Assembly: GCA_964019135.1 (NCBI GenBank)
Contig: OZ025250.1
Location: 47,399,174 to 47,463,173, forward strand
Source: Arenicola marina
Taxonomy: Eukaryota > Annelida > Polychaeta > Arenicolidae
Direction of reading: 5' to 3'
DNA: 64,000 nt
The stretch's first letter is position 1, and every line of letters starts with the position of its first letter. The notes under the pieces were generated by a model. The model saw nothing but the letters and a program-made list of their open reading frames with translations, had not been told where the DNA came from and did no database searches. Made by a program: the position numbers and the translations under genes. Positions 1 to 8,923 of this stretch are shown here, piece after piece.

Positions 1-138
1 TCCATCATAAAAGGCGAAAAAAATTATTTTCAATACTTTGCCGCTTTGGCCTCAAAACGTGAGGGGATTCCGGGGATTCCCGCGTGACACGGGTCGAGGC
101 CCTCGTTTGGGGAAGCCCTATTACGAGGTCATGTCAAC

Positions 139-444
139 ATGGCTGCGACAAGGATCAGTTCCGACGATTCAGATTCTTTCGAAACGAATAGCGACAGTGA
201 GTCTCATTCAGACGATGATTTAATGAAAACCACGGTATCAGGGGTGTTATCGTTCATGTTTGAGCCCCCTCACCAACACAAAACGGCGACTGGGAAGGAA
301 GATGTCGGCCCAAACACGTTGGCACCAACTGTGGCAGATTCCCGGGGCCCTGGCCCAGAACGTGTTGGGAACATCGCATGGTGGGTTAAATCTACACGGG
401 CGCTAGGTTCATGGAGTGGAAGCACAGGCACAGTAAATCAGTGA
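139..444 (+). CDS. Acidic N-terminal exon-like ORF, copy 1 (frame-shifted late)
   Basis: The frame starts MAATRISSDDSDSFET and has a Ser/Asp/Glu-rich stretch (residues about 7-28), then VSGVLSFMFEPP. An acidic N-terminus followed by an xFEP motif resembles the start of P2X7-like cytoplasmic-domain proteins, but the match is too short to name. Compared with copy 2 (2131-2430), two extra bases near 400 change the frame, so the last ~17 residues differ. It is probably a first exon or a fragment carried by a duplicated or mobile block. No donor site or downstream exon could be assigned. Confidence 0.35.
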   Translation: MAATRISSDDSDSFETNSDSESHSDDDLMKTTVSGVLSFMFEPPHQHKTATGKEDVGPNTLAPTVADSRGPGPERVGNIAWWVKSTRALGSWSGSTGTVNQ

Positions 445-478
445 AGGGAGTGTGGGGGGGGGGGGGGCGGGGGGGGGG

Positions 479-520
479 CCCACAACGTATACTAAACACA
501 AGTTTAGTATACGTTGTGGG
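479..520. repeat. Perfect hairpin, 19-bp arms, 4-nt loop (copy 1)
   Basis: Arms lie at 479-497 and 502-520 around the loop ACAA. The right arm reads GTTTAGTATACGTTGTGGG and the left arm is its exact reverse complement. The same hairpin is at 2472-2513, and both follow a long G run. Confidence 0.95.
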
Positions 521-734
521 GCCCCCTATCGCCGGAGGACCCTCTGACCTCTAGTTTAAGACGAGGGCCGGACCTACAATTGTAGGTCCGGATCCTAGGT
601 TCGGCAGCTACCAGTTACTAACCTTAATTTTTTTTTCTTGTCTGAGCGCCGATCCAGCTACTGGCAAAGCGGACTGCGACTCTTCCACGATTCGAAAGGC
701 ACTGAGCGTACGCCGGCCACGGCGGGCTTTATTT

Positions 735-905
735 ATAGAAACACGCTCTCAGGTGAAAGTACACTCTGCCAGCAGAGGGCGCTGGTTCCTCACAACACCT
801 CTGCCCCACGTCACTGGCCACCTCACGCTTGAGCCCAACGGTCCTGGGGTCACGAATGGTTTTAGAGGTTTTTTTTAGATTGAATATGGAATTTTTTATG
901 CAGAA
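735..905 (+). repeat. Dispersed SINE-like repeat, copy 1
   Basis: This stretch shares order and sequence with 35290-35455. Shared pieces include CTCTGCCAGCAGAGGG, GTTCCTCACA, CCTCTGCCCCACGT, a CACCTCACG stretch and TTTTAGATTGAATAT. The two copies have diverged but are collinear over about 160 bp, so this is a dispersed family. Its ends and class are unknown. Confidence 0.7.
769..782 (+). promoter_or_regulatory. CTCF-like motif
   Basis: CCAGCAGAGGGCGC fits the bilaterian CTCF core consensus CCASYAGRKGGCRS at all 14 positions. It lies in a dispersed repeat. The sister copy near 35330 differs at one core base. Binding is inferred only. Confidence 0.4.
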
Positions 906-1365
906 TTTGAAAAATATAGACATTCCGTTGTCGAATGATCACAATGAAAGAGTTAAGCGAAAAATTATTTCAAAAAAACACAGGGTCAAATTTCAAAACG
1001 CTTCACGCCTTTGACCTCGAACGCACTCGAAAATATACTTCGAAAGTAACATGGCTTCAAATTATTCAAACTAAAATAGGTATGGTGCCAGTGGCACAAT
1101 AAATACTAAACAGTGGTGTATTTTGTGCCAAACTGGGAATTTATCTTCGATTAGATTCATTTCAATTTTCGCGTCTGAAGGATAATTCTGATGGTTAAAT
1201 TTGACGTGAGGCAGAGGGACTATGGCCTAAGCGTAACGCCCTCTGCCGGAAGATCGGTGAAAGTATTGATTGGTTGGCGGGGTAAACCCACTTGGTATTT
1301 CCCAAATGGGGAAATCCTAGGTTTTCCCCATAGTTTCTTATGGCATCGCTTTCAGTATTGTAGAG

Positions 1366-1841
1366 TGGGGCAAGACGCCTACCTTAAGCAAGATGCGCCA
1401 TATTTATTTTCAGTATGATACGAGCAAATCTAGATAACGTCAGAGACCTTCATCACGCATGGCTCTACGTTAATGATACATGGATTTCTTTGTAAATATT
1501 AACCGTAAGGTGTGGAAAACGAAAAGGCAAAATTCTATTTTGGGGCGTTTTGCCCCACGCCGGGGGCAAAACGCCCTGTTTTCAAAGTCATGATATAGGT
1601 GAATAATATATGTACGAGCAGCTTTAAGCATTTCTATTACGTTCCAATATGATGAACATTATTAAAGTAGGCGAAGTTTCGTTTTATGTGTTAAACAAGA
1701 AATATATTTTTAATGAGAGAATTGATAATGGGGCAAAACGCCTACCAATGGGGTAACACTTTACCCAATAATCTGGTAGGCGTTTTGCCCCCAAATGAAA
1801 TGGGCGTTTTGCCCCAAAATGAAATGGGCGTTTTACCCCAT
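1366..1841. repeat. Cluster of GGGCGTTTTGCCCC palindromic motifs
   Basis: The 14-mer GGGCGTTTTGCCCC or a close relative occurs in both orientations: 1367-1381 (diverged), 1542-1576 (an inverted pair), 1730-1791 (18-bp perfect arms at 1730-1747 and 1774-1791), 1802-1815 and 1826-1839. The last three right-hand copies are spaced exactly 24 bp apart (1779, 1803, 1827). Several can form hairpins. It may be a foldback element or a protein-binding array. Confidence 0.8.
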
Positions 1842-1990
1842 CAGACAACAGTAAAGTTTTTTTAGCCTAGCCCGCCTTTATGTAATTATCGCCCAATTTA
1901 AAGTCCATGGTGCGGATTGGGGGGTAACTTTGGTTATTTGTGAAGCATTTTGGTAACTATTCAATATATTTAAATTTTTATATTTTTATC

Positions 1991-2525
1991 TCCATCATAA
2001 AAGGCAAAACAAAAATTATTTTCAATACTTTGCCGCTTTGGCCTCAAAACGTGAGGGGATTCCGGGGATTCCCGCGTGACGCGGGTCGAGGCACTCGTTT
2101 GGGGAAGCCCTATTACGAGGCCATGTTAACATGGCTGCGACAAGGATCAGTTCCGACGATTCAGATTCATTCGAAACGAATAGCGACAGTGAGTCTCATT
2201 CAGACGATGATTTAATGAAAACCACGGTATCAGGGGTGTTATCGTTCATGTTTGAGCCCCCTCACCAACACAAAACGGCGACTGGGAAGGAAGATGTCGG
2301 CCCAAACACGCTGGCACCAACTGTGGCAGATTCCCGGGGCCCTGGCCCAGAACGTGTTGGGAACATCGCATGGTGGGTTAAATCTACACGGGCTAGGTTC
2401 ATGGAATGGAAGCACAGGCACAGTAAATCAGTGAAGGGAGTGTGGGGGGGGGGGGGGGGCGGGGGGGGGGGCCCACAACGTATACTAAACACAAGTTTAG
2501 TATACGTTGTGGGGCCCCCTATCCC
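1991..2525 (+). repeat. Duplicated ~530 bp block, copy 2
   Basis: This is the second copy of 1-533, offset by 1,990 bp and almost identical up to the end of the hairpin. It contains the open frame 2131-2430. Beyond the hairpin, the sequence folds back on its own upstream part instead of following copy 1. Confidence 0.9.
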
Positions 2526-2544
2526 CCCCCCCGCCCTCCACTGA
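2131..2544 (+). CDS. Acidic N-terminal exon-like ORF, copy 2
   Basis: This is the same frame as 139-444 but without the late frame change. It continues as KSTRARFMEWKHRHSK before entering the G run, which encodes a meaningless poly-glycine stretch. It has an acidic Ser/Asp-rich start, an FMFEP motif and a basic end. The real coding part probably ends before about 2440. Function unknown; the likeness to P2X7-like protein N-termini is weak. Confidence 0.35.
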   Translation: MAATRISSDDSDSFETNSDSESHSDDDLMKTTVSGVLSFMFEPPHQHKTATGKEDVGPNTLAPTVADSRGPGPERVGNIAWWVKSTRARFMEWKHRHSKSVKGVWGGGGGGGGGPQRILNTSLVYVVGPPIPPPALH

Positions 2545-2562
2545 TTTACTGTGCCTGTGAGT
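2411..2562. repeat. Foldback structure of ~150 bp with central hairpin
   Basis: The 21-mer at 2413-2433 (CACAGGCACAGTAAATCAGTG) is repeated as its reverse complement at about 2538-2558. Between them a G run faces a C run around the perfect 19-bp hairpin 2472-2513. The whole stretch is a nested palindrome. It could be real or a foldback sequencing or assembly artefact. Confidence 0.8.
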
Positions 2563-3390
2563 GGAAGTCCCGCAGCCTGTGTTAATATGCATATTAGTGT
2601 ATATATAGTATAGTAATATGTAGAAATACACTATATATAACAAGTTATTGTTATATAACACAGGGGCTGATCTAGTGCCAAGTTTGTGGTGTCATCGAAA
2701 CTTGCAACAGAGAGGGGGGCTATGAAAAAAATTGCGATTACGGGTGGGGGGGTCCACCAATTATTTTAGAACAGGTGGGGGGGGGGGAGTGTGAACGTTT
2801 TACATAGCATTTTTCCAGGAAATTTTTTTTCCCACCGACACACACACACCCTTAATGGAGGAACCCTGTTGCTGGGTGTGCTCTAACAAGTCATTTCAAT
2901 TAGCCACTGTGGCTAAACACCTTCAATTTTCTTTAGCCACACACAGCTATTCATTCTGGCGCCACATACATTTTCCTTTCGCCATTGGCGATGTGGCGAA
3001 CGGCTAGCGCGCACCCAGTGTTGAGTGCCCCGCAACCCGGAACATATACCGTCCTGTTCTCGCAAATAGTACGTTTATATTACCTTGATTTTAAAAGGGA
3101 TGTTGTGGGCCTGCTCAGAGGCATTATACCTAATAGCCCCTTCAGGATCCGCGCCATTCATTTATCACCGCCCAATCCTATGTAATCCTTGAACAGACCA
3201 AGGCCTATGCACGAAAATTCTCCCCAGGTCGACATATTTTCTATTTTACGCCTACTGAGCCCTCCTCAATGCTAAACCCCAATACGGCATAACAATCAGA
3301 CTATGTGCAAAAGAACGACCGTTTAGTAGGACATATATTCCCCTGCCCAGCTAGAACACGGAGGGGAAAACGAAACCCGAAGTGCCAACG
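2563..3390. other. No gene seen
   Basis: AT-rich and low-complexity DNA with G runs near 2740-2790. No open frame or repeat that I can support. Confidence 0.5.
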
Positions 3391-3393
3391 TGC

Positions 3394-3470
3394 GAGAATG
3401 TTGCTGTGGCGCTTTGGATCAGTGCTCGCCTCGCACGCAGCGGGCTGGGGTTCGATCCCCGAAGATGCCG
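3394..3470 (+). repeat. tRNA-like sequence (SINE head or tRNA pseudogene)
   Basis: A B-box GGGTTCGATCCC lies at about 3450-3461, followed by an imperfect stem. An A-box-like TTTGGATCAGTGCTCGCC lies about 35 bases upstream. The spacing fits a tRNA-derived pol III promoter, but no complete acceptor stem closes, so a SINE head or decayed tRNA is more likely than a working tRNA. Confidence 0.45.
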
Positions 3471-3847
3471 ATTTAAGTTTTTGCTTTTCGTGAATTCATA
3501 GATAATATTAAATTTACACACGCGGGATCTCTGTCCCCGCAATTTTGCAAACAAACTTTTTTTTTACAATTTACACCGATCTGTGTAACAATATTTAAAC
3601 CCAACCCTAAATCAGGTATAAACGCCCCGACTGCCTTCAAGAGTGGCAGCAGACAGTAGATTTAGACTAAGTTTCTATTTAGTTGCATGGACACATTGAT
3701 GATGTGCTCATCCTTATAAAATTGAAGTAACCAGATTTAGATATACAGTATATTATATATTTGTTTAATTCTAATAAGTTTACTTAAACTCCGCCAAAAC
3801 CTGCCCGGCATAGTCGTAGGAATCCGCGGTGAAATGAGCTTCGCAGA

Positions 3848-4607
3848 TGACTGCATGTGAATTGGTTGGCGCAAGTGCCCCCAGGCAAGCCCGCTTTTCT
3901 AGGGGCACAACGGTGTCCATGCGAAGTTCTTTAGACGCCAGTCGGAAATCGACTGTAGCTTTTATCATAATGTGTGCGCATACAATCATAGTGCTTACGT
4001 ATTCTATATACCTTGATCTATCTTCTGACATCAAGAAAGTGTTCAACACTGTGTTGTTTCGGTTATATTTTCGCGAAAAAATGTTGGAGCACACGACTTT
4101 TCCCGACCAACCGTCCGCCATATTTGTTTTTGGCGGATGCCGGTACCTGTGAATGCAACTTGGTTCCCCGCTCCGTTAGCATATGATTCTCCGCTAGAGG
4201 GCGTTGTCAGACGCTCAGTTTAAACTTAAGGACAACGGCAGCGCCCTCTGTCACATATAATTCACGGTTACAAAGTCTGGGACCCAGGCTACAAATGATT
4301 CAAATGGTGACGGGACTCGCCAGGTGGCGCTGCATACGCATGGCGGTTGGTCGGGAAAAGACGTATGCTCTAACATTTCTTCGTGAAAATATAACCGAAA
4401 CAACTAGTGTTGAGACACTTTCTTGATGTCAGAAGATAGAACAAGGTATATAGAGTATGTAAACACTATCATTGTACGCGTACACATTATGATTAAAGCT
4501 ACAGTCGATTCCCGACTGGCGTCTAAAGAACTTAGCATGGACACCGTTGTGCCCCTAGCAAGCGGGCTTGCCTGGGGGCACTTGCGCCAAGTGAATTGGG
4601 TGATGGA
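3848..4607. repeat. Long inverted repeat, ~270 bp arms, ~210 bp spacer
   Basis: The left arm (about 3848-4126) matches the reverse complement of the right arm (about 4337-4607), from the GGTTGGTCGGGAAAAG end to the CAAGTGCCCCCAGGCAAGC end, with scattered differences and small gaps. Each arm reads MSEDR-x-RYIEYV in one frame because they are copies. The spacer contains inverted AGAGGGCG motifs. It may be a foldback transposon or an inverted duplication of an exon or promoter-like piece. Confidence 0.85.
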
Positions 4608-4671
4608 GTCTCAAAATCGGGCCGTTTCGTTTTCACAAACTTGACCTATGCAGGCTTATATTTTTTACTGT

Positions 4672-5100
4672 TGATCTGATTCGGGAACAAATGCACCGTG
4701 TGTCCAGTTAAATAAGAATTCCCACAACCATACACCACACAACGCTTCACCATTCTGACAAGTTTTTATGCCACAGACGCAGCCTGTGTTGCATGTAGGT
4801 CAACATGCATGTAAGGTTAAAGAAACGTCTGCCTCGGTGTCCAGAGGGTGACTTGAGTGACGTTACAGAATCCAGACACGGCCGATGGCCGAGGAACAGA
4901 TACCCCCCCACCCCCACTCCCTTCTATGGCTTATGGTAAACCTTGGCCAAAATCGGACAGGGCCCGTCCATCCTACAGCCATAGAACTAGGGCTTGGACC
5001 TATGCTTGTGTGATTTTCTTTTATTGACCGATTAGGGAACAAATGCACTGTGTGTACAGTTAAGTAAGAGTTTCCATTGACCAGTATTTAAACCCCCACC
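4672..5100 (+). repeat. Direct repeat pair, ~75 bp
   Basis: GGGAACAAATGCA followed by GTGTGT and CAGTTAA occurs at about 4672-4745 and again at about 5024-5095, about 350 bp apart. Class unknown. Confidence 0.6.
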
Positions 5101-5828
5101 ACAATTGATGACCACCAGCGAGCCGTTCATAACAATGCGTTAGTAGGTAAACCGACGCGGTGTACGAGCAGCGTGCGGGCGGGGTGCCTCGAGTGACGTC
5201 ACAAGGACTGAAACTCGCAATGTAAACAAAAGCACGTGTTTTCACCGCGCAGCGGGACAACCCACGAAACGCCAGTTTTGAATTGAAAAAAATAATACTT
5301 CCCCGCTTTGATAATTTTTTTGATGGACATATATGGGGAGATTAGGCAATAATCTATCAATGTCCACTGATGAATTAAGGTTTTAATTAGTAGCACCTTG
5401 CACTTTAACATAGTATTGCAATATTGTATTACAACTATTTTCATGGTGCCAGTTATTTGAAGGCTACAATTTGTTTTTCTCTCTTATAGATTAATTCATG
5501 CATCAATTTAAATCCTCAAACCAAACACAAAATAACCATATGCATCACTTTATTCTCTGAATGGATGTGTGTTGTTTTTAAAGCGGTCTCATCATGTTTA
5601 AATTAAGATATATGGAAATTTTAGTCCAGTATATAGCTTGAGTAAGATTCTTTTGATATGATGTGAGAAAGTGTAAAACTGGGTTCAAAAATCCTCACAC
5701 GGAAGCAGTGATAAAAGCGTGTAAGATGATATTGTGAAAACTGTGTTAATTCATTCATTAAATACTCCTTGAATTGTTACAGTATCCACTACCACTTATT
5801 TGTAGTTTTGATATATGACCTTATTTGC

Positions 5829-6138
5829 TTTCCAGGTTCCAATTGCAAAGGATGAACACAAATCTGTGAACACCATCAAAAAATCTTTCTTTACAAATCA
5901 TGCAGCCAGGAAAGCAAAAGTTACGAGACACACTCTTTTGGCTCCCCCAAAATTTGGTACTGGCCCAAAGCTTATTATAAGAAAACATCTTGTCATTGTA
6001 TACCTACCGGTACTCTTATGTCATTTGAATCAAATAGCTGTTAGCATTTATTCTCATGCGAAACTAAAATTTATATGTAATAAACATAATATTTGCGTTC
6101 AATTTCTTTTGCATTGTTCCTTTCTATTATTTATATGA
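5829..6138 (+). CDS. Possible 3' terminal exon, unrecognised
   Basis: A pyrimidine tract ending TTTGCTTTCCAG precedes an open frame starting VPIAKDEHKSVNTIKK and continuing lysine-rich through TNHAARKAKVTRHTLL. A polyadenylation-like AATAAAC lies near 6080. The frame is open to 6138, but the last third looks like untranslated AT-rich sequence. No domain is recognised and no partner exon was found. It could be a host terminal exon or chance. Confidence 0.22.
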
Positions 6139-6149
6139 ATTTTGCATGG

Positions 6150-6700
6150 TGGTGGTGGGGAGGGGGCGGGGGGGGGGGGGGGGCAAGCACTGCCGACCGG
6201 AGCGAGAACGGGCGGCGATTCAAAAGGTGCTGTATTCATGAAAATTGACGACCAAGGGAGGGGGGCCCCACCAAGTGACGAGAGGGCATGAACTATTTTG
6301 ACTGAACTGTGACGATGGCAGGGGCGGATGTAGGAATTTGCCAAGGGGGGGGGGGGGGTTGCTCTCTGAAAACTTCCGACCGAGGGTTGGGTGTGCTCTC
6401 TGAAAAACTTGCGACCGTTGGGGGGTGGTGGGGGGGGTGCTCAGAGAAGCCGACTTTAACAGTGTATGTTCAATGTTCAGGTTCCCAAGGGGGTGTTGCT
6501 CTCTGAAAAATTGCGACCGGGAGGGGGGTGGGGGGCTTGGGCTTGGAGAACCCGAATTTAACACTGTATGTTCAGTTTCCCAGGGGGGGGGGGTTGCTCT
6601 CTGAAGACTTGGGACTTTAACATGTAGGTTAACATGTATGTTGTATGTTCTGTATGTAACCCCCCTAACCCCCCTTCCCCCCTAGATCCGCCACTGAAAT
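6150..6700. repeat. G-run-rich repeat with hAT-like end motifs
   Basis: The motif TTGCTCTCTGAAAA followed by a GCGACCG-like stretch recurs around 6358, 6390 and 6497, separated by long G runs. The segment is bounded by CAGGGGCGGATGTAGG (about 6309) and the reverse complement of CAGTGGCGGATCTAGG (about 6682-6697). Such ends are typical of hAT-type non-autonomous elements. A clean 8-bp target duplication is not visible. Confidence 0.5.
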
Positions 6701-8180
6701 GGATATGTAATAAATGCTGCGCGCGAGACCTGCGTGAGTTATGCTGAAAGAGTCGTTCCCGCAGTCATGAGATATCCACTTGTTAACGTTCTACCGCGCC
6801 CCCCCCCCATCTTTCCTAAAAGTTCAGCGCCAATGGGGCCTAGTACTGGCCTGGCCTTTGACTATCGGGATTGCCTTTGGAGTCCGTACCAACCCCGTGG
6901 CACTACCCTGGCACCGGCATAGGCCCCCCCCCCCACTTCGGGTTAATTATCATTAATCCGTGTGTACGTGTATGTCAGTACTGCTTCTTCATGATACTCC
7001 AACGGCTGATCTAGATCTAGTCTGGATACGCTTAGGCATTCTTTATGCTGGAGCCTCTCAAATTGGTCCAGGACTCTGGCATGGGGAACTGGGTCGGGTG
7101 CCACATTCGCTTGTACATACGGCTCAAACTAGTACGGAGCGGCACCCAGGGCAATATCGTTATCAATTTGGCGTTCACCCTCATTACTTTCTACAATATT
7201 ATCAGACAGCTCGGTTGCCTTCTCCTCCGATGACTCCATCGCGAATCTGAAGAAGAGTCCCGCTTTATTCAAGCACGGTCCTTACAGTGCTCTACAGTGG
7301 GCACGCTGTGCGCGCTATCGTTGGGTTCCCTAATGACCTCATTCGCGATGCTTTTCAGAAATGGAAAGAGGGTGGTGCTCGTTGAAGAGGTCGTGCGGCA
7401 TGAGTTTAGGTTTTAAAAGTAGCAGCAATGTATCATATTAATTGTAAGATATTTATCTTTCATGTGCATTGGTCAATCGGATATATTTTGCCTCGTGGCA
7501 CAAACACTTTAAGTCTTTTTAAGCAAAATGAAATTGTACTGTTTGACAACAAACATAGACATGACGTTTGTACATATGTATTCCGCTTTTCAACACAGGT
7601 GACTGTCTAATTATGAGACATGGTGTGGTCAAGTTTTAAACGACGACATTCAGAACAAGCTGACTGCAAGCCGCGGAGAAACAGCCAGCGCGGTATGTAT
7701 ACTGTAAGTGCTGCTTTACTAATGATATTACATGGCTTATGAGGAACCTTGACACTCGGCACTTGATAAGGCAGGAAATATAGTATGCTTGCACAGTGAC
7801 TATATTTGACTACATAACACAGATGAGCACGCTAATGGCAGTTTGCATAAATAAAAACGTATTTCGCATAAAATAAGCATATTTTGCATCCGTGATTAGC
7901 TGATCAACCTCTAATAACTTGTTTTACAATGAACAGGTCAAGTCATATAATCTGACATATAGTATGTGTCACATTTACTACAGTTGTAAATACATATATG
8001 TCTATTTAGGTCTTGGTATCTATATTAAAGCATAAGCCTACCTGTATATTTCAATGTGTTTGTAGATATAAACAACAACTATATATAAGGAAGGTTAGTG
8101 AACATGAAGATGTAAATATCAAAAATGTACTTTCCTTTCTTTGGTCATCGTATTCTCATTTTCATCTCCACTTATATTTC
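6701..8180. other. No gene seen
   Basis: Mixed unique-looking DNA with C runs at about 6800 and 6920. A few splice-like sites occur (for example GCGCG before GTATGT near 7693), but no exon chain could be built. Confidence 0.4.
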
Positions 8181-8181
8181 C

Positions 8182-8270
8182 AGAATTTCTATCGCCTGCC
8201 ACATATATTCTTACCAGAAATCAAAAGTCGGCGTATATACACACTGGAAAATGGAAAGCGAATATACACT
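8182..8270 (+). CDS. Candidate internal exon, weak
   Basis: An 89-bp segment lies between a good acceptor (TTATATTTCCAG) and a good donor (ACTA followed by GTAAGT). It is open in more than one frame. Its phase does not join cleanly to the ORF exon starting near 8489. Only the splice signals support it. Confidence 0.2.
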
Positions 8271-8488
8271 AGTAAGTAAATATCTTTAGCTTGCAGGCTA
8301 CCGACATGTCTTTGTACATAATATTATCTACTTTGCCGTATATATATAGTGTCTAACACAATAACGCAGTGTCTTCCCCACTAAATTACACAATACAAAA
8401 ACGATTACTTTCTTATAGATCACATTATCACTTGCTGAGGGCGTTACATCAACAGTTTCCTTACACTAAGTATCTGTAAACGTTTACT

Positions 8489-8923
8489 TCTAGAGGAATG
8501 CTGTCGGGTTATGTGCCACGGAATGACAACACTCTGACACTCAATGTGGTAGACTCGCAGGAATGCCTTCGTGACAGCGGACGGACGTCACTTGGAGGAA
8601 CCGCGTCCGAAGCCACTTTGACGAAGCCATCCAGCAGCGGAGATAGGACCGATTTGTCCATGAAACTAAACCAAGGTCACGTCTCGCTCTCCGTGGATGA
8701 TATCGCGTTTGAATTGTCAACGTGGGAGTTCCCCGAAGACGCGAAAACCACCGAATGCATCCTCTCCTCCATCGATATCGCTGTGAACCGAGTGGGTTTG
8801 TGCCAGGGCGCGAAACTGAGTGGACGTAGGGTGTGTCCTACCAAGACAATGACTATATCCATGGTGAACGGGGAACAGCGGGTCCACTGCGGCTCTTGTC
8901 GGAAGGTCTTGCCGATCCTCCAC
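8489..8923 (+). CDS. Putative host exon interrupted by a transposon
   Basis: An acceptor (TTTACTTCTAG) precedes an open frame with an early ATG at 8498: MLSGYVPRNDNTLTLNVVDS, and later DDIAFELSTWEFPEDAK, ILSSIDIAVNRVG and VHCGSCRKVLPILH. Base use looks coding-like, with mixed GC-ending codons and no low complexity for about 140 codons. At 8924 the frame runs into a 1.54 kb DNA transposon. Directly after the element's right flank repeat the same frame stays open (HTGSAVSPNGEARCPRE...). No known domain is recognised, and a long 5' untranslated or non-coding transcript segment is the main alternative. Confidence 0.4.

Larger units (their letters stand above)
1..533 (+). repeat. Duplicated ~530 bp block, copy 1
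   Basis: This block is nearly identical to 1991-2525, with only scattered substitutions and a 2-base length difference near 400. It starts at the window edge, so its true left end is not seen. It contains a short open frame (139-444), a long G run and a perfect 19-bp hairpin (479-520). Similarity to the second copy stops just after the hairpin. Confidence 0.9.
534..1189. other. Intergenic, with one SINE-like repeat
   Basis: No convincing gene. A short palindrome (GGACCTACAATTGTAGGTCC) lies near 574-593. The stretch at about 735-905 is a dispersed repeat described separately. Confidence 0.5.

Noticed and set aside
3394-3470. Functional tRNA gene
   Set aside because: A and B boxes are present, but the acceptor stem and anticodon arm do not fold cleanly.
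6150-6700. Complete hAT element
   Set aside because: The end motifs fit, but no matching 8-bp target duplication is seen, so only a hAT-like end motif is claimed.
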